From Candidatus Janibacter merdipullorum (lineage in GTDB: Bacteria > Actinomycetota > Actinomycetes > Actinomycetales > Dermatophilaceae): a stretch of DNA of 39,086 nucleotides. Positions 12,828 to 21,670 of this stretch are shown here, one piece after another. The notes below the pieces were generated by a model that did not search any database, was not told the DNA's origin, and was given only the letters and a program-made list of their open reading frames with translations. The stretch lies in the NCBI GenBank assembly GCA_019116945.1, contig DXAR01000119.1, forward strand, positions 1-39,086, read 5' to 3'. Within the stretch, counting starts at the first letter, position 1. Each line of letters starts with the position of its first letter. A program made the translations under genes and the position numbers.

Positions 12828-14036
12828 TTGACCACCCTCGCTGACCTCGGCGACCTTCGCGGCAAGCGCGTCCTCGTCCGCTCCGACCTCAACGTCCCCC
12901 TGGACGGGCAGACCATCACCGATGACGGCCGGATCAGGGCCTCGGTGCCGACGATCAGCAGCCTCGCCGACGCGGGTGCCCGCGTCGTCGTCTGCGCTCA
13001 CCTCGGGCGGCCGAAGGGGGCGCCTGAGGACCGGTACTCGCTGGCTCCGGTGGCGGCCCGCCTCGGGGAGCTCCTCGGGAGCCGGGTGGCCTTCGCGACG
13101 GACACCGTCGGCGAGTCCGCCCGCTCGACGGTCGAGGGCCTCGCCGACGGCGAGGTGGCGCTCCTCGAGAACCTGCGCTTCAACGCCGGCGAGACGAGCA
13201 AGGACGACGCGGAGCGGGGCGCCTTCGCCGACGAGCTGGCCTCCCTCGCCGACGCCTACGTCTCCGACGGATTCGGGGTGGTCCACCGGGCGCAGGCCTC
13301 GGTCTACGACATCGCGACCCGGCTGCCCGCGGCCATGGGTGCCCTCGTCCAGACCGAGGTCGAGGTCCTGCGTCGCCTGACGAGCGATCCCACCCGTCCC
13401 TATGCCGTCGTCCTCGGGGGCGCCAAGGTCAGCGACAAGCTCGGCGTCATCGACAGCCTCCTCGGCACCGCCGACCGCCTCCTCATCGGGGGCGGCATGG
13501 TCTTCACCTTCCTCCGGGCCCAGGGGTATGAGGTCGGCCAGAGCCTCCTCGAGGAGGACCAGGTGCCCGTCGTACGCGAGTACCTCGAGCGCGCCGAGCG
13601 CGATGGTGTGGAGATTGTCCTGCCCACCGACGTCGTGGCCGCCACCGCCTTCGCCGCGGACGCCGACCACGAGGTCGTCGCCGCGGACGCGATCCCCGCC
13701 GACCGGATGGGTCTGGACATCGGTCCCGCGTCGGCACGCCACTTCGCCGAGAAGCTCCTCGACTGCGAGACCGTCTTCTGGAACGGCCCCATGGGCGCCT
13801 TCGAGATGGCCCCCTTTGCGGAGGGGACCCGCGCGGTGGCCCAGGCCCTCGCCGACGTGACGAAGGCGGGCGCCCTCACCGTGGTCGGTGGTGGCGACTC
13901 CGCCGCGGCCGTGCGCCAGCTCGGGTTCGCCGACGACCGGTTCAGCCACATCAGCACCGGGGGCGGCGCGAGCCTCGAGTACCTCGAGGGCAAGGAGCTC
14001 CCGGGACTGACCGTCGTCGAGCAGCAGGAGAACTGA
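12828..14036 (+). CDS. pgk: Phosphoglycerate kinase (TTG start)
   Basis: This enzyme of 402 residues transfers phosphate from 1,3-bisphosphoglycerate to ADP. The N-terminal domain has [12 protein letters not shown] and HLGRPKG; later come NLRFNAGE, the [12 protein letters not shown] segment, LGGAKVSDK, and the nucleotide-binding WNGPMGAFE and GGGDSAAAV. The start codon is TTG: no ATG or GTG lies near the family N-terminus, and AAAGGG sits 6 nt upstream of the TTG. It is between gap and tpiA with only 2 bp to tpiA, so the last two are surely cotranscribed. The rarer start codon may lower translation relative to gap. Confidence 0.97.
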   Translation: MTTLADLGDLRGKRVLVRSDLNVPLDGQTITDDGRIRASVPTISSLADAGARVVVCAHLGRPKGAPEDRYSLAPVAARLGELLGSRVAFATDTVGESARSTVEGLADGEVALLENLRFNAGETSKDDAERGAFADELASLADAYVSDGFGVVHRAQASVYDIATRLPAAMGALVQTEVEVLRRLTSDPTRPYAVVLGGAKVSDKLGVIDSLLGTADRLLIGGGMVFTFLRAQGYEVGQSLLEEDQVPVVREYLERAERDGVEIVLPTDVVAATAFAADADHEVVAADAIPADRMGLDIGPASARHFAEKLLDCETVFWNGPMGAFEMAPFAEGTRAVAQALADVTKAGALTVVGGGDSAAAVRQLGFADDRFSHISTGGGASLEYLEGKELPGLTVVEQQEN

Positions 14037-14038
14037 TC

Positions 14039-14830
14039 ATGGCCAGCCGCACCCCGCTCATGGCGGGCAACTGGAAGATGAACCTCGACCACCTGCAGGG
14101 GACCCATCTCGTCCAGAAGCTCGACTGGACCCTCAGGGACGCCAAGCACGACTTCGGTGCCGTCGAGGTCGCCGTCCTGCCGCCCTTCACCGACCTGCGC
14201 TCGGTCCAGACCCTCGTCGAGGGGGACCGGCTCGCCCTGCGCTACGGGGCGCAGGACCTCAGCCCGGAGGACTCCGGCGCCTTCACCGGTGACGTCTCCG
14301 GTGCCTTCCTCGCGAAGCTCGGCTGCAGCTATGTCGTCGTGGGGCACAGCGAGCGGCGCGCCGGGCACGCCGAGACCGATGAGATCGTGGCGGGCAAGGC
14401 CGTCGCCGCGTACCGCCACGGTCTCGTCCCCATCGTCTGCGTCGGGGAGGGGCTCGAGGTGCGGCAGGCCGGTGAGCACGTCGCCCACGTCGTCGCCCAG
14501 GTGCGGGGGAGCCTCGCGGGCATCACACCGGAGCAGGCCGCGACCGTCGTCGTCGCCTACGAGCCGGTGTGGGCCATCGGTACCGGTGAGGTGGCCACCC
14601 CCGAGGACGCCCAGGAGGTCTGCGCGGCGATCCGGGGCACGCTCGAGGAGCTCTACGGAGCCGACACCGCCCAGGCCGTCCGGGTGCTCTACGGCGGGTC
14701 GGTGAAGTCCGGCAATGTCGCGGCGATCATGGCCGGCGCCGACGTCGACGGGGCCCTCGTCGGGGGCGCCTCGCTCCAGGCGGAGGAGTTCGCCTCGATC
14801 TGCCGGTACCAGCAACACCTCACTGCCTGA
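14039..14830 (+). CDS. tpiA: Triosephosphate isomerase
   Basis: This is a 263-residue TIM-barrel enzyme interconverting dihydroxyacetone phosphate and glyceraldehyde-3-P. Catalytic residues are visible: Lys13 in GNWKMN, His103 in VVGHSERR and Glu175 in [11 protein letters not shown]. The phosphate-binding YGGSVKSGN and GALVGGASL close the barrel. AGGAG precedes the ATG. The start lies 2 bp after the pgk stop. Confidence 0.98.
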   Translation: MASRTPLMAGNWKMNLDHLQGTHLVQKLDWTLRDAKHDFGAVEVAVLPPFTDLRSVQTLVEGDRLALRYGAQDLSPEDSGAFTGDVSGAFLAKLGCSYVVVGHSERRAGHAETDEIVAGKAVAAYRHGLVPIVCVGEGLEVRQAGEHVAHVVAQVRGSLAGITPEQAATVVVAYEPVWAIGTGEVATPEDAQEVCAAIRGTLEELYGADTAQAVRVLYGGSVKSGNVAAIMAGADVDGALVGGASLQAEEFASICRYQQHLTA

Positions 14831-14835
14831 CCGGG

Positions 14836-14841
14836 TAGGCT
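14836..14841 (+). promoter_or_regulatory. -10 element upstream of secG
   Basis: TAGGCT lies 6 bp after the tpiA stop. Seven nt later is GTG 14849, in frame with secG; the better SecG start is GTG 14900. The promoter may therefore yield a leader of about 50 nt or a leaderless longer SecG. Confidence 0.4.
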
Positions 14842-14899
14842 GTGGTGGGTGCCCACCCGGGCCCCTCTTTCGTGCACCGACCGACAAGGACCTGATCGC

Positions 14900-15145
14900 G
14901 TGAACTCCGTCCGCATCGGACTCCAGGTGATCCTCGTGCTCACCAGCCTCATCCTCACCCTGCTCATCCTCATGCACAAGGGCAAGGGCGGAGGGCTGTC
15001 CGACATGTTCGGCGGCGGCATGTCGGCATCCCTGGGGAGCTCGTCGGTGGCCGAGCGCAATCTCTCCCGCTTCACGGTCGTCGTCGGACTCATCTGGTTC
15101 ACGTCGATCGTCGGCATGGGCCTCGTCGACCGCTTCGACGCCTGA
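14900..15145 (+). CDS. secG: SecG, preprotein translocase subunit
   Basis: This small inner-membrane subunit of the SecYEG channel has 81 residues with two transmembrane helices (IGLQVILVLTSLILTLLILM and FTVVVGLIWFTSIVGMGLV). Between them is the conserved cytoplasmic loop HKGKGGGLSDMFGGG. The track start at 14849 adds 17 polar residues unlike other SecG proteins. GTG 14900 is preferred, with AAGGA 9 nt upstream. It lies 69 bp after tpiA, a linkage common in actinobacteria, and 34 bp before rbpA. Confidence 0.94.
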   Translation: MNSVRIGLQVILVLTSLILTLLILMHKGKGGGLSDMFGGGMSASLGSSSVAERNLSRFTVVVGLIWFTSIVGMGLVDRFDA

Positions 15146-15179
15146 CGCACTCACCCACTCTCACCGGAGGAGCATCGAC

Positions 15180-15530
15180 ATGGTTGGTGGCAACGCGATC
15201 CGAGGCAGCCGCATCGGTGCCGGACCGATGGGTGAGGCCGAGCGCGGGGAGGCGGCGCCCCGGGCCTTCGTCTCCTACTGGTGCGCCAACGGCCACGAGA
15301 TGACCCCCTCCTTCTCCCTCGACGAAGGGGTCGAGATCCCCGACGAGTGGACGTGCAAGAAGTGCGGTCTGCCCGCCGGCCAGGACAAGGACAACCCTCC
15401 GGCGGCCCCGACGGCCGAGGTCTACAAGACCCACCTGGCCTACGTGAAGGAGCGCCGCTCCGACAGCGAGGGCGAGGCCATCCTCGAGGAGCGTCTGGGC
15501 GAGCTGCGCGACCGCGGTCTCATCCGCTGA
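15180..15530 (+). CDS. rbpA: RbpA, RNA polymerase-binding protein
   Basis: RbpA is an actinobacteria-specific transcription factor of 116 residues that binds RNA polymerase and the principal sigma factor and stabilises open complexes. The N-terminal tail contains GNAIRGSRIGAG. The core domain has YWCANGHE and WTCKKCG cysteines. The C-terminal sigma-interaction domain includes THLAYVKERRSDSEGE and EERLGELR. GGAGGAG lies 7 nt before the ATG. It converges with pgl: the last 11 bp of each gene overlap, inside a strong hairpin. Confidence 0.96.
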   Translation: MVGGNAIRGSRIGAGPMGEAERGEAAPRAFVSYWCANGHEMTPSFSLDEGVEIPDEWTCKKCGLPAGQDKDNPPAAPTAEVYKTHLAYVKERRSDSEGEAILEERLGELRDRGLIR

Positions 15531-15538
15531 GGTCGCGC
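15506..15538. terminator. Bidirectional hairpin spanning the rbpA/pgl stop codons
   Basis: GCGCGACC GCGG pairs with CCGC and GGTCGCGC: 12 bp in total with a 6-nt loop and a 3-nt bulge that is the rbpA TGA itself. The pgl stop (15522-15520) lies in the loop and left arm. There is no T-run on either strand, which is common in high-GC actinobacteria. The position between convergent genes makes a shared terminator likely. Confidence 0.6.
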
Positions 15539-16251
15539 GCGGCGGCCGCGTCGACGAGCCAGAGGGTTCGTCCCAGGCCGCGCACGAGGCCGGTGCTCAC
15601 CTCCTCCGCGGGGGCGCCGGCCACCCCCTTCGCCACGGCGCCGGCCTTGTCCTCGCCCGCGACGACGAACCAGACCTCCCGCGAACGGGAGAGGCACCCC
15701 GCCGTGAGCGACACCCGGGTCGGTGGCGGCTTGGGGGAGTCGTGCACCGCGACCGCGAGGGTGTCCGAGGACTGCTGGGCCGGGTGGCCGGGGAAGAGCG
15801 AGGCCACGTGCCCATCGGGCCCCACGCCGAGGAGGACGACATCCCACTCGCCGCCGCCGTCAGACCGGAGGGTCTGCTCGTAGGCGGCAGCCGAGGCCTC
15901 CGCCGACGCGGACACATCCGGTCCGGCCGCCCGGTGGACGTGCTCGGGGAGGAGCCCGAGGGTGGTCAGCCCCGCGGCATCGGCCTGGGTGTCGTTGCGG
16001 TCGGGGTCGCCGGCCGGGAGGTACCGCTCGTCGCCCCACCACACGTGGACGCGGGTCCAATCGACGATTTCCCGCTGCGGGTGGTGCGCGAGGGCCTCGA
16101 CGACCGCGCCGCCCATGGACCCACCGGTGAGGGAGAGGTCGGCGCGGCCCCGCTCGGCGATGGCGTCGAGCACGGTCGTGACGAGCCGTCCGGCGGTGAC
16201 CGCGGCCAGGGTCCGGGCATCCGGGTGACGGACGAGGACGGGGGTGCTCAT
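15520..16251 (-). CDS. pgl: 6-phosphogluconolactonase
   Basis: This 243-residue enzyme hydrolyses 6-phosphogluconolactone in the oxidative pentose phosphate pathway. Conserved segments are LSLTGGSMGG (phosphate binding), WWGDERYLPAGDPDRND, and LGVGPDGHVASLFPG. AGGAG lies 7 nt before the ATG at 16251. It is the last gene of tkt-tal-pgi-zwf-opcA-pgl, 4 bp after opcA, and its 3' end runs into rbpA on the opposite strand by 11 bp. Confidence 0.95.
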   Translation of the reverse strand: MSTPVLVRHPDARTLAAVTAGRLVTTVLDAIAERGRADLSLTGGSMGGAVVEALAHHPQREIVDWTRVHVWWGDERYLPAGDPDRNDTQADAAGLTTLGLLPEHVHRAAGPDVSASAEASAAAYEQTLRSDGGGEWDVVLLGVGPDGHVASLFPGHPAQQSSDTLAVAVHDSPKPPPTRVSLTAGCLSRSREVWFVVAGEDKAGAVAKGVAGAPAEEVSTGLVRGLGRTLWLVDAAAARDLSG

Positions 16252-16255
16252 GGCC

Positions 16256-17374
16256 TCACTCCTTGTCGGCGAGCTTCGCGCGCACGGCGGACTTCACGTC
16301 GTCGGTGCTCGAGGAGGCCTCCTCGGGAGCGCTCTCGACCATCGCGCTGCGGATCGCCTCGTGGGACTCCTCGGCGATCTGCTCGGCCGTCCTCCGGGCG
16401 GCACTGGGTGACGGCGCGAGCCCGGCCTCCACGGCCTCGGTCATCGTCATGCGCCGTCGGGTGACCTTGGGCAGGCCCTTGGTCAGGGCATCCTCGTAGA
16501 CCTCGTCGGGGTCGAGGCGGCGCAGCTCGTCCGCGAGGCACTCGGCATCCGAGCGCGGCGCGAGGGCGATGGCCCGCTGCGGCTGCCCGGGCTGGTCGAG
16601 CGTGGCGGTCGCCCCCTCGAGGGGACGGACGAGGTCGATGGGGCCGGAGGCTCGCTCCAGACGCACGCTGATGATCCCCGTCCCCGCCCGCGAGCGGATG
16701 AGCGAGACCGGGCAGCGCAACCGGTACTGCAGCCAGCCGGCGAGGAGGTCGGCGGAGGGTGAGTCCGCGCCGCCGACGACGGTCGCCTCGGTGACGGACT
16801 CGAAGGGGGCCCGGTCCAGCGTCGTGGCGACGAGCCCGCGCCAGAGCGTGACCCGGCTCCACGCGAGGTCGGTGTCGCCGGGGGAGTAGGTCTTGGCCAG
16901 CCGCTTGGTGGTCGCGGTGATGTTGCTCGCCGCGGCACTGTCCGTGACCCGGCGCTGGGCCATGGCGCCGACGGGGTCGGCGCCGGGGTTCTTGGGGGCC
17001 TCGCCGGGCCACCACGCGACGACCGGGGAGTCCGGGAGGACGAGGGGGGTGACGACGCTCCGGGGGTGCCGGGTCAGCTCGCCGAAGAGGCGCAGGACGA
17101 CGACCTCGGAGGCACCGGCGTCCCCACCGACGCGGATCTGCGCGTCGAGGCGCGCCTTGCCGCGCGGGTTGGCGAGGATGACGCAGACGATTCGCGCCGG
17201 GTGCTGGTGGCTCGCGGAGTTGGCGACCGAGAGTGCTTCCTCGGCGTCGTCTTCGGGGACGACGAGCACGAGGGTGAGCACCCGGCTGAGCGCCATGGCG
17301 CCGACGTCCTCGCGGATCTCGATGAGCCGCTGGCTGATCTGCGCCGTGCTCGCGCTGGGCAGGTCGACGATCAC
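16256..17374 (-). CDS. opcA: OpcA, glucose-6-phosphate dehydrogenase assembly protein
   Basis: This 372-residue protein is the partner required for full glucose-6-phosphate dehydrogenase activity or assembly in actinobacteria and cyanobacteria. Recognisable segments are the N-terminal MIVDLPSAST, ARIVCVI, PVVAWWPGEAP and a middle AAAASNITATTKRL-like stretch. The C-terminal tail is acidic, Ala- and Ser-rich. The track ORF begins far upstream in zwf (18412). I chose GTG 17374, which overlaps the zwf stop as GTGA and has GGAGG 5 nt upstream. That strict overlap implies OpcA is translated in step with Zwf. Confidence 0.94.
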   Translation of the reverse strand: MIVDLPSASTAQISQRLIEIREDVGAMALSRVLTLVLVVPEDDAEEALSVANSASHQHPARIVCVILANPRGKARLDAQIRVGGDAGASEVVVLRLFGELTRHPRSVVTPLVLPDSPVVAWWPGEAPKNPGADPVGAMAQRRVTDSAAASNITATTKRLAKTYSPGDTDLAWSRVTLWRGLVATTLDRAPFESVTEATVVGGADSPSADLLAGWLQYRLRCPVSLIRSRAGTGIISVRLERASGPIDLVRPLEGATATLDQPGQPQRAIALAPRSDAECLADELRRLDPDEVYEDALTKGLPKVTRRRMTMTEAVEAGLAPSPSAARRTAEQIAEESHEAIRSAMVESAPEEASSSTDDVKSAVRAKLADKE

Positions 17375-18912
17375 GGCGTCCTCCAGGTGCGTCCGTCGCG
17401 CTCCATCATCGTGTCGGCGGCCTCCGGCCCCCAGGTGCCAGAGGGGTACTGCTCGACCTTCTGCTCCTTGGCCCAGAAGGCCTCGATGGGGTCGAGGATC
17501 CGCCAGGAGAGCTCGACCTCCTGGTGCCGGGGGAAGAGGGGCGGGTCGCCGAGGAGGACGTCGAGGATGAGCCGCTCGTAGGCCTCCGGGCTGGACTCGG
17601 TGAAGGCACGTCCGTAGCCGAAGTCCATCGTCACGTCGCGGACCTCCATCTGGTCCCCGGGGACCTTCGCCCCGAAGCGCATGGTCACCCCTTCGTCGGG
17701 CTGGACCCGGATGACCACGGCGTTCTGGCCCAGCTCCTCCGTCTCCGTGTCGGTGAAGGGGAGGTGCGGCGCGCGCTTGAAGACGACGGCGATCTCCGTC
17801 ACCCGCCGGCCGAGCCGCTTGCCGGTCCGTAGGTAGAAGGGGACCCCCGCCCACCGACGGGTGTTGACGTCGAGCCGCATGGCCGCGTAGGTCTCGGTCG
17901 TCGAGTCGGCGGCCACGCCGTCCTCGTCGAGGTAGCCGATGACCTTGTCCCCACCCTGCCAGCCGCCCGAGTACTGGCCGCGGACCGTGCTCGCCGCCAG
18001 GTCGTCGGGCAGGGTCACGGCGGCGAGGACCTTCTCCTTCTCCGTCCGGAGGGAGTCCGCGTCGAAGCTCACCGGGTCCTCCATGGCGGTGAGGGCCAGC
18101 AGCTGGAGGAGGTGGTTCTGGATGACGTCGCGGGCGGCGCCGATGCCGTCGTAGTAGCCCGCGCGCCCACCGATGCCGATGTCCTCGGCCATGGTGATCT
18201 GGACGTGGTCGACGTAGTGGCTGTTCCACACCGGCTCGAACATCTGGTTGGCGAAGCGCAGCGCGAGGAGGTTCTGCACCGTCTCCTTGCCGAGGTAGTG
18301 GTCGATCCGGAAGATCGAGTCGGGCGGGAAGACCGCCTCGACGATGTCGTTGAGCTCCTGGGCGCTGGCCAGGTCGTGGCCGAAGGGCTTCTCGATGACG
18401 ACGCGCCGCCACGAGTCCTCGTCGGGGTCGGCCAGCCCGCTGCGCTTGAGCTGCTGGCAGACCGTGGAGAAGAAGTCCGGAGGGATGGAGAGGTAGAAGG
18501 CGTGGTTGCCACCGGTTCCACGTTCCTCGTCGAGCTCGCGGACGGTCTCGGCGAGGAGGTCGAAGGCAGCGTCGTCGTCGAAGACGCCGGGCACGAAGCG
18601 GAAGCCCTCGGAGAGGGAGCGCCAGACCTCCTCGCGGAAGGGGGTGCGGGCGTGCTCGCGGACCGCGTCGTACACGACGGTGCCGAAGTCCTGGTCGGCC
18701 CAGTCACGGCGCGCGAAGCCGATGAGCGAGAAGCCGGGTGGCAGGAGGCCGCGGTTGGCCAGGTCGTAGATGGCCGGCAGGAGCTTCTTGCGGGCGAGGT
18801 CGCCCGTGACGCCGAAGAGGACGAGGCTGCACGGTCCGGCGATTCTCGGGAGACGCTTGTCCCGCGGGTCCCGCAGCGGGTTGACCTCGGCGGTGACGCG
18901 GGCGGGGCTCAT
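17371..18912 (-). CDS. zwf: Glucose-6-phosphate dehydrogenase
   Basis: This 513-residue enzyme commits glucose-6-P to the oxidative pentose phosphate pathway with production of NADPH. GVTGDLA (34-40) is the coenzyme fingerprint, EKPFG (174-178) the substrate loop and RIDHYLGKE (202-210) the active site with the catalytic His. The C-terminal half binds substrate (YERLILDVLLGDP). The ATG at 18912 overlaps the pgi stop by 4 bp, and the 3' end overlaps opcA. The operon places it directly after the enzyme that competes for the same substrate. Confidence 0.97.
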   Translation of the reverse strand: MSPARVTAEVNPLRDPRDKRLPRIAGPCSLVLFGVTGDLARKKLLPAIYDLANRGLLPPGFSLIGFARRDWADQDFGTVVYDAVREHARTPFREEVWRSLSEGFRFVPGVFDDDAAFDLLAETVRELDEERGTGGNHAFYLSIPPDFFSTVCQQLKRSGLADPDEDSWRRVVIEKPFGHDLASAQELNDIVEAVFPPDSIFRIDHYLGKETVQNLLALRFANQMFEPVWNSHYVDHVQITMAEDIGIGGRAGYYDGIGAARDVIQNHLLQLLALTAMEDPVSFDADSLRTEKEKVLAAVTLPDDLAASTVRGQYSGGWQGGDKVIGYLDEDGVAADSTTETYAAMRLDVNTRRWAGVPFYLRTGKRLGRRVTEIAVVFKRAPHLPFTDTETEELGQNAVVIRVQPDEGVTMRFGAKVPGDQMEVRDVTMDFGYGRAFTESSPEAYERLILDVLLGDPPLFPRHQEVELSWRILDPIEAFWAKEQKVEQYPSGTWGPEAADTMMERDGRTWRTP

Positions 18913-20534
18913 GCGCGGCCACCTCGCAGCGCGGTCTCGAGGGTGTCCGGTCCGGCGCCCTCGGTGAGGTGCAGGACGAGCACCGGTCGGCCGCGATCGG
19001 CGAGCACGGCGGCATCACCACCGGCCTGCGCCGCGATGAACTCACCGAGGGTGAAGTCCCGGCCGGGCACCGGCAGGTCCTCCCGGGGGGTGTCGGTGAT
19101 CTGGAGGTAGACCCCGGTCGCCGGGCCGCCCTTGTGGTACTGGCCGGTCGAGTGGAGGAAGCGGGGGCCCCACCCGAAGGTCACCGGTCGGTGGACCCGA
19201 TCGGCGAGTGCATCGGCCACCCCGGCGAAGGGGGCGTACCGCTCCCGGTCGAGATAGGCCATGACCGCGACGTAGCCGCGCTCGGGGTCGAGCCGGGCGA
19301 GGAGCGCCTCCACGGCAGCCTCGACGGTCGTCGCGTCGCCGAGCCAGTCCCCACCGAGGTGGCTGATCTCCACGGACCCGTCCGTCGCGTCGACGGTGGA
19401 GCTCTGGGCACCGGAGCCGGACATGAGGTCGCGCGCCGCCTGCTTGGCGCTCTCGACGTCCGGCTGGTCGAAGGGGTTGATCGCCAGGAGACGACCGGCG
19501 ACGGCCGTCGCGGCCTCCCAGAGGAGGAACTGCGCCCCGAGCGAGCCCCCGACGTCGACCGTGGAGGCGGACCTCGTCGGCGCGGGCCCGTCCTCGGCGT
19601 CGTCGTGGTCGGCGACGAGGCGGACGACCGTGGCGTCAGCGGGCGGCGCCGCGTCGCCGGGAGCGTCGAGGACGACGGGCAGCAGGCCGCGCCCGTCCTT
19701 GCCCGTGGACTCGGCGATGAGCTGCTCCGCCCAGTCGCCGAGGCCCACGGCGGAGGTGCCGTGGTCGACGAGGTAGAGCTTGTCGCGCAGGGGAGTGGTC
19801 CCGGCCATGGCCGCGCCGAGACGCAGGGCGGGGTTGGCCTCGTCGTCCGCCGCGAGCAGGTCACCGACGAGCTCGGCGTCGTCGAGGAGGACCTCGATGT
19901 CGACGCCGGCGAGCCCGGAGGGGACGAGCCCGAAGGCGGTGAGTGCGGAGTACCGTCCGCCGACGTCGGGGTCGGCGGTGACGACCCGCTGCCCCTTGGC
20001 CCGGGCGTCCTCCTCGAGCGGGCTGCCCGGGTCGGTGACGACGACGATGCGCCTCGCGGCGTCGATGCCGGCATCGGCGAAGGCCTGCTCGAAGACCCGG
20101 CGCTGGCTGTCGGTCTCGACCGTGGACCCCGACTTGCTCGACACGATGACGACCGTGCGCTCGAGGTCGCCGGTCGCGGCCCGGACGACATCCGGGTGGC
20201 TCGAGTCGAGGACGACGAGGGGGAGGCCGGCGCTGGCGCAGATGACCTCGGGCGCGAGGGAGCTGCCGCCCATCCCGCAGAGGACCACGCGGTCGACGCC
20301 CTGCTCGCGCAGCTCGTCGCGGATGGCGGCGATCTCGCCCACGAGGTGGCGCGAGCTGCGGGCCAGCCCCACCCAGGCGAGCCGCTTCGCGGCCTCCGGC
20401 TCGGCAGCCGCTCCCCAGAGGGTGGCATCGCGGGCGAAGAGCCGTCCGGCCATCTCTTCGTCGACGAGGGTGGGGACGTGCTCGGCGATGGCCTCTGCCG
20501 CGGCACCCGAGGCCGAGACGGAGAGGCTGGTCAC
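18909..20534 (-). CDS. pgi: Glucose-6-phosphate isomerase
   Basis: This 541-residue enzyme interconverts glucose-6-P and fructose-6-P. Two sugar-isomerase (SIS) lobes are visible: [15 protein letters not shown] and [13 protein letters not shown] in the first, and [19 protein letters not shown] near the C-terminus. The form looks like the actinobacterial PGI that travels with transaldolase. The start is GTG 20534, overlapping the tal stop as GTGA; upstream AAGG is weak, so translation probably depends on coupling to tal. The 3' end overlaps zwf by ATGA. Confidence 0.93.
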   Translation of the reverse strand: MTSLSVSASGAAAEAIAEHVPTLVDEEMAGRLFARDATLWGAAAEPEAAKRLAWVGLARSSRHLVGEIAAIRDELREQGVDRVVLCGMGGSSLAPEVICASAGLPLVVLDSSHPDVVRAATGDLERTVVIVSSKSGSTVETDSQRRVFEQAFADAGIDAARRIVVVTDPGSPLEEDARAKGQRVVTADPDVGGRYSALTAFGLVPSGLAGVDIEVLLDDAELVGDLLAADDEANPALRLGAAMAGTTPLRDKLYLVDHGTSAVGLGDWAEQLIAESTGKDGRGLLPVVLDAPGDAAPPADATVVRLVADHDDAEDGPAPTRSASTVDVGGSLGAQFLLWEAATAVAGRLLAINPFDQPDVESAKQAARDLMSGSGAQSSTVDATDGSVEISHLGGDWLGDATTVEAAVEALLARLDPERGYVAVMAYLDRERYAPFAGVADALADRVHRPVTFGWGPRFLHSTGQYHKGGPATGVYLQITDTPREDLPVPGRDFTLGEFIAAQAGGDAAVLADRGRPVLVLHLTEGAGPDTLETALRGGRA

Positions 20535-21664
20535 GCCGACGCCGCCTTGTCCAGCTCGGCGCGCACCCCGTCGAGGAGCTCGGCCCAGGACTTCTCAAAC
20601 TTCTCGACGCCCTCGGTCTCGAGCTGGTCGGTGACCTCGGTGTAGTCCACCCCGAGGGAGGCGAGCTGGTCGAGGACCTGCTCGGCCTCGGCATAGCCGC
20701 CGGTGACCGTGTCGCCGGTGACTTCGCCGTGGTCGATCGTCGCGTCGAGCGTCTTCTCCGGCATGGTGTTGACGGTGTCGGCCGCGACGAGCTCGGTCAC
20801 GTAGAGAGTGTCTGGGTAGTCGGGGTTCTTCACCCCCGTGGAGGCCCAGAGCGGTCGCTGGCGCCGCCCCCCTTCGGCCTCGAGGCGCTGCCACCGCGGC
20901 GTGGCGAAGACCTCCTCGTAGGCCTGGTAGGCGAGGCGGGCATTGGCGACCGCGGCCCGGCCGCGGAGGGCGAGGGCCTCGTCCGTGCCGATCGTCTCCA
21001 GCCTCGCGTCGATCTCGCTGTCGACGCGGGAGACGAAGAAGGAGGCGACGGAGTGGATCGTCGAGATGTCCTTGCCGGCGTCGAGGGCCTGCTCGAGGCC
21101 CTCGATGAAGGCATTCATCACCGCGCGGTAGCGCTCGAGGCTGAAGATCAACGTGACGTTGACGCTGATGCCCTGCGCGAGGGTCCGCGTGATCGCCGGG
21201 AGGCCGGCCTCGGTCGCGGGGATCTTGATGTGGACCTGGGGTCGGTCCACGGCCGCCGCGAGCTCCGCCGCCTGGGCCGCGGTCCGCTCCGCGTCGTGGG
21301 CCAGGCGCGGGTCGACCTCGATGGATACCCGGCCGTCGACGCCGTCAGTGGCCTCGTGGAGGGGGCGGAAGAGGTCGCAGGCCGCGCGAACGTCGTCCGT
21401 CGTCAGGGCGAAGACCGTCTCGTCGACGTCCTTGCCCTCCGCGGCGAGGGCCCTGAGCTGCTCGTTGTAGGCATCCCCGTCGGCGAGGGCCGCCTGGAAG
21501 ATCGAGGGGTTCGTCGTCACGCCGACGATGCCCTTCGTGTCGATGAGCTCCTGGAGGTTCCCGGAGCGGAGCCGCTCGCGGCTGAGGTCGTCGAGCCAGA
21601 CGGAGACACCTGCCTCGCGCAGAGCCGCGACCGGTGCGGGGGCGGTGGGGAGCTGGTCAGCCAT
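20531..21664 (-). CDS. tal: Transaldolase
   Basis: This 377-residue enzyme moves a dihydroxyacetone unit between sedoheptulose-7-P and glyceraldehyde-3-P in the non-oxidative pentose phosphate pathway. [11 protein letters not shown] (22-32), GVTTNPSIF (48-56) and the Schiff-base Lys147 in HIKIPAT identify it. The length is that of the longer actinobacterial class. GAAGGG, which lies within the tkt 3' end, serves as ribosome binding site; the gap to tkt is 6 bp. Confidence 0.96.
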   Translation of the reverse strand: MADQLPTAPAPVAALREAGVSVWLDDLSRERLRSGNLQELIDTKGIVGVTTNPSIFQAALADGDAYNEQLRALAAEGKDVDETVFALTTDDVRAACDLFRPLHEATDGVDGRVSIEVDPRLAHDAERTAAQAAELAAAVDRPQVHIKIPATEAGLPAITRTLAQGISVNVTLIFSLERYRAVMNAFIEGLEQALDAGKDISTIHSVASFFVSRVDSEIDARLETIGTDEALALRGRAAVANARLAYQAYEEVFATPRWQRLEAEGGRRQRPLWASTGVKNPDYPDTLYVTELVAADTVNTMPEKTLDATIDHGEVTGDTVTGGYAEAEQVLDQLASLGVDYTEVTDQLETEGVEKFEKSWAELLDGVRAELDKAASA

Positions 21665-21670
21665 GGTCGG

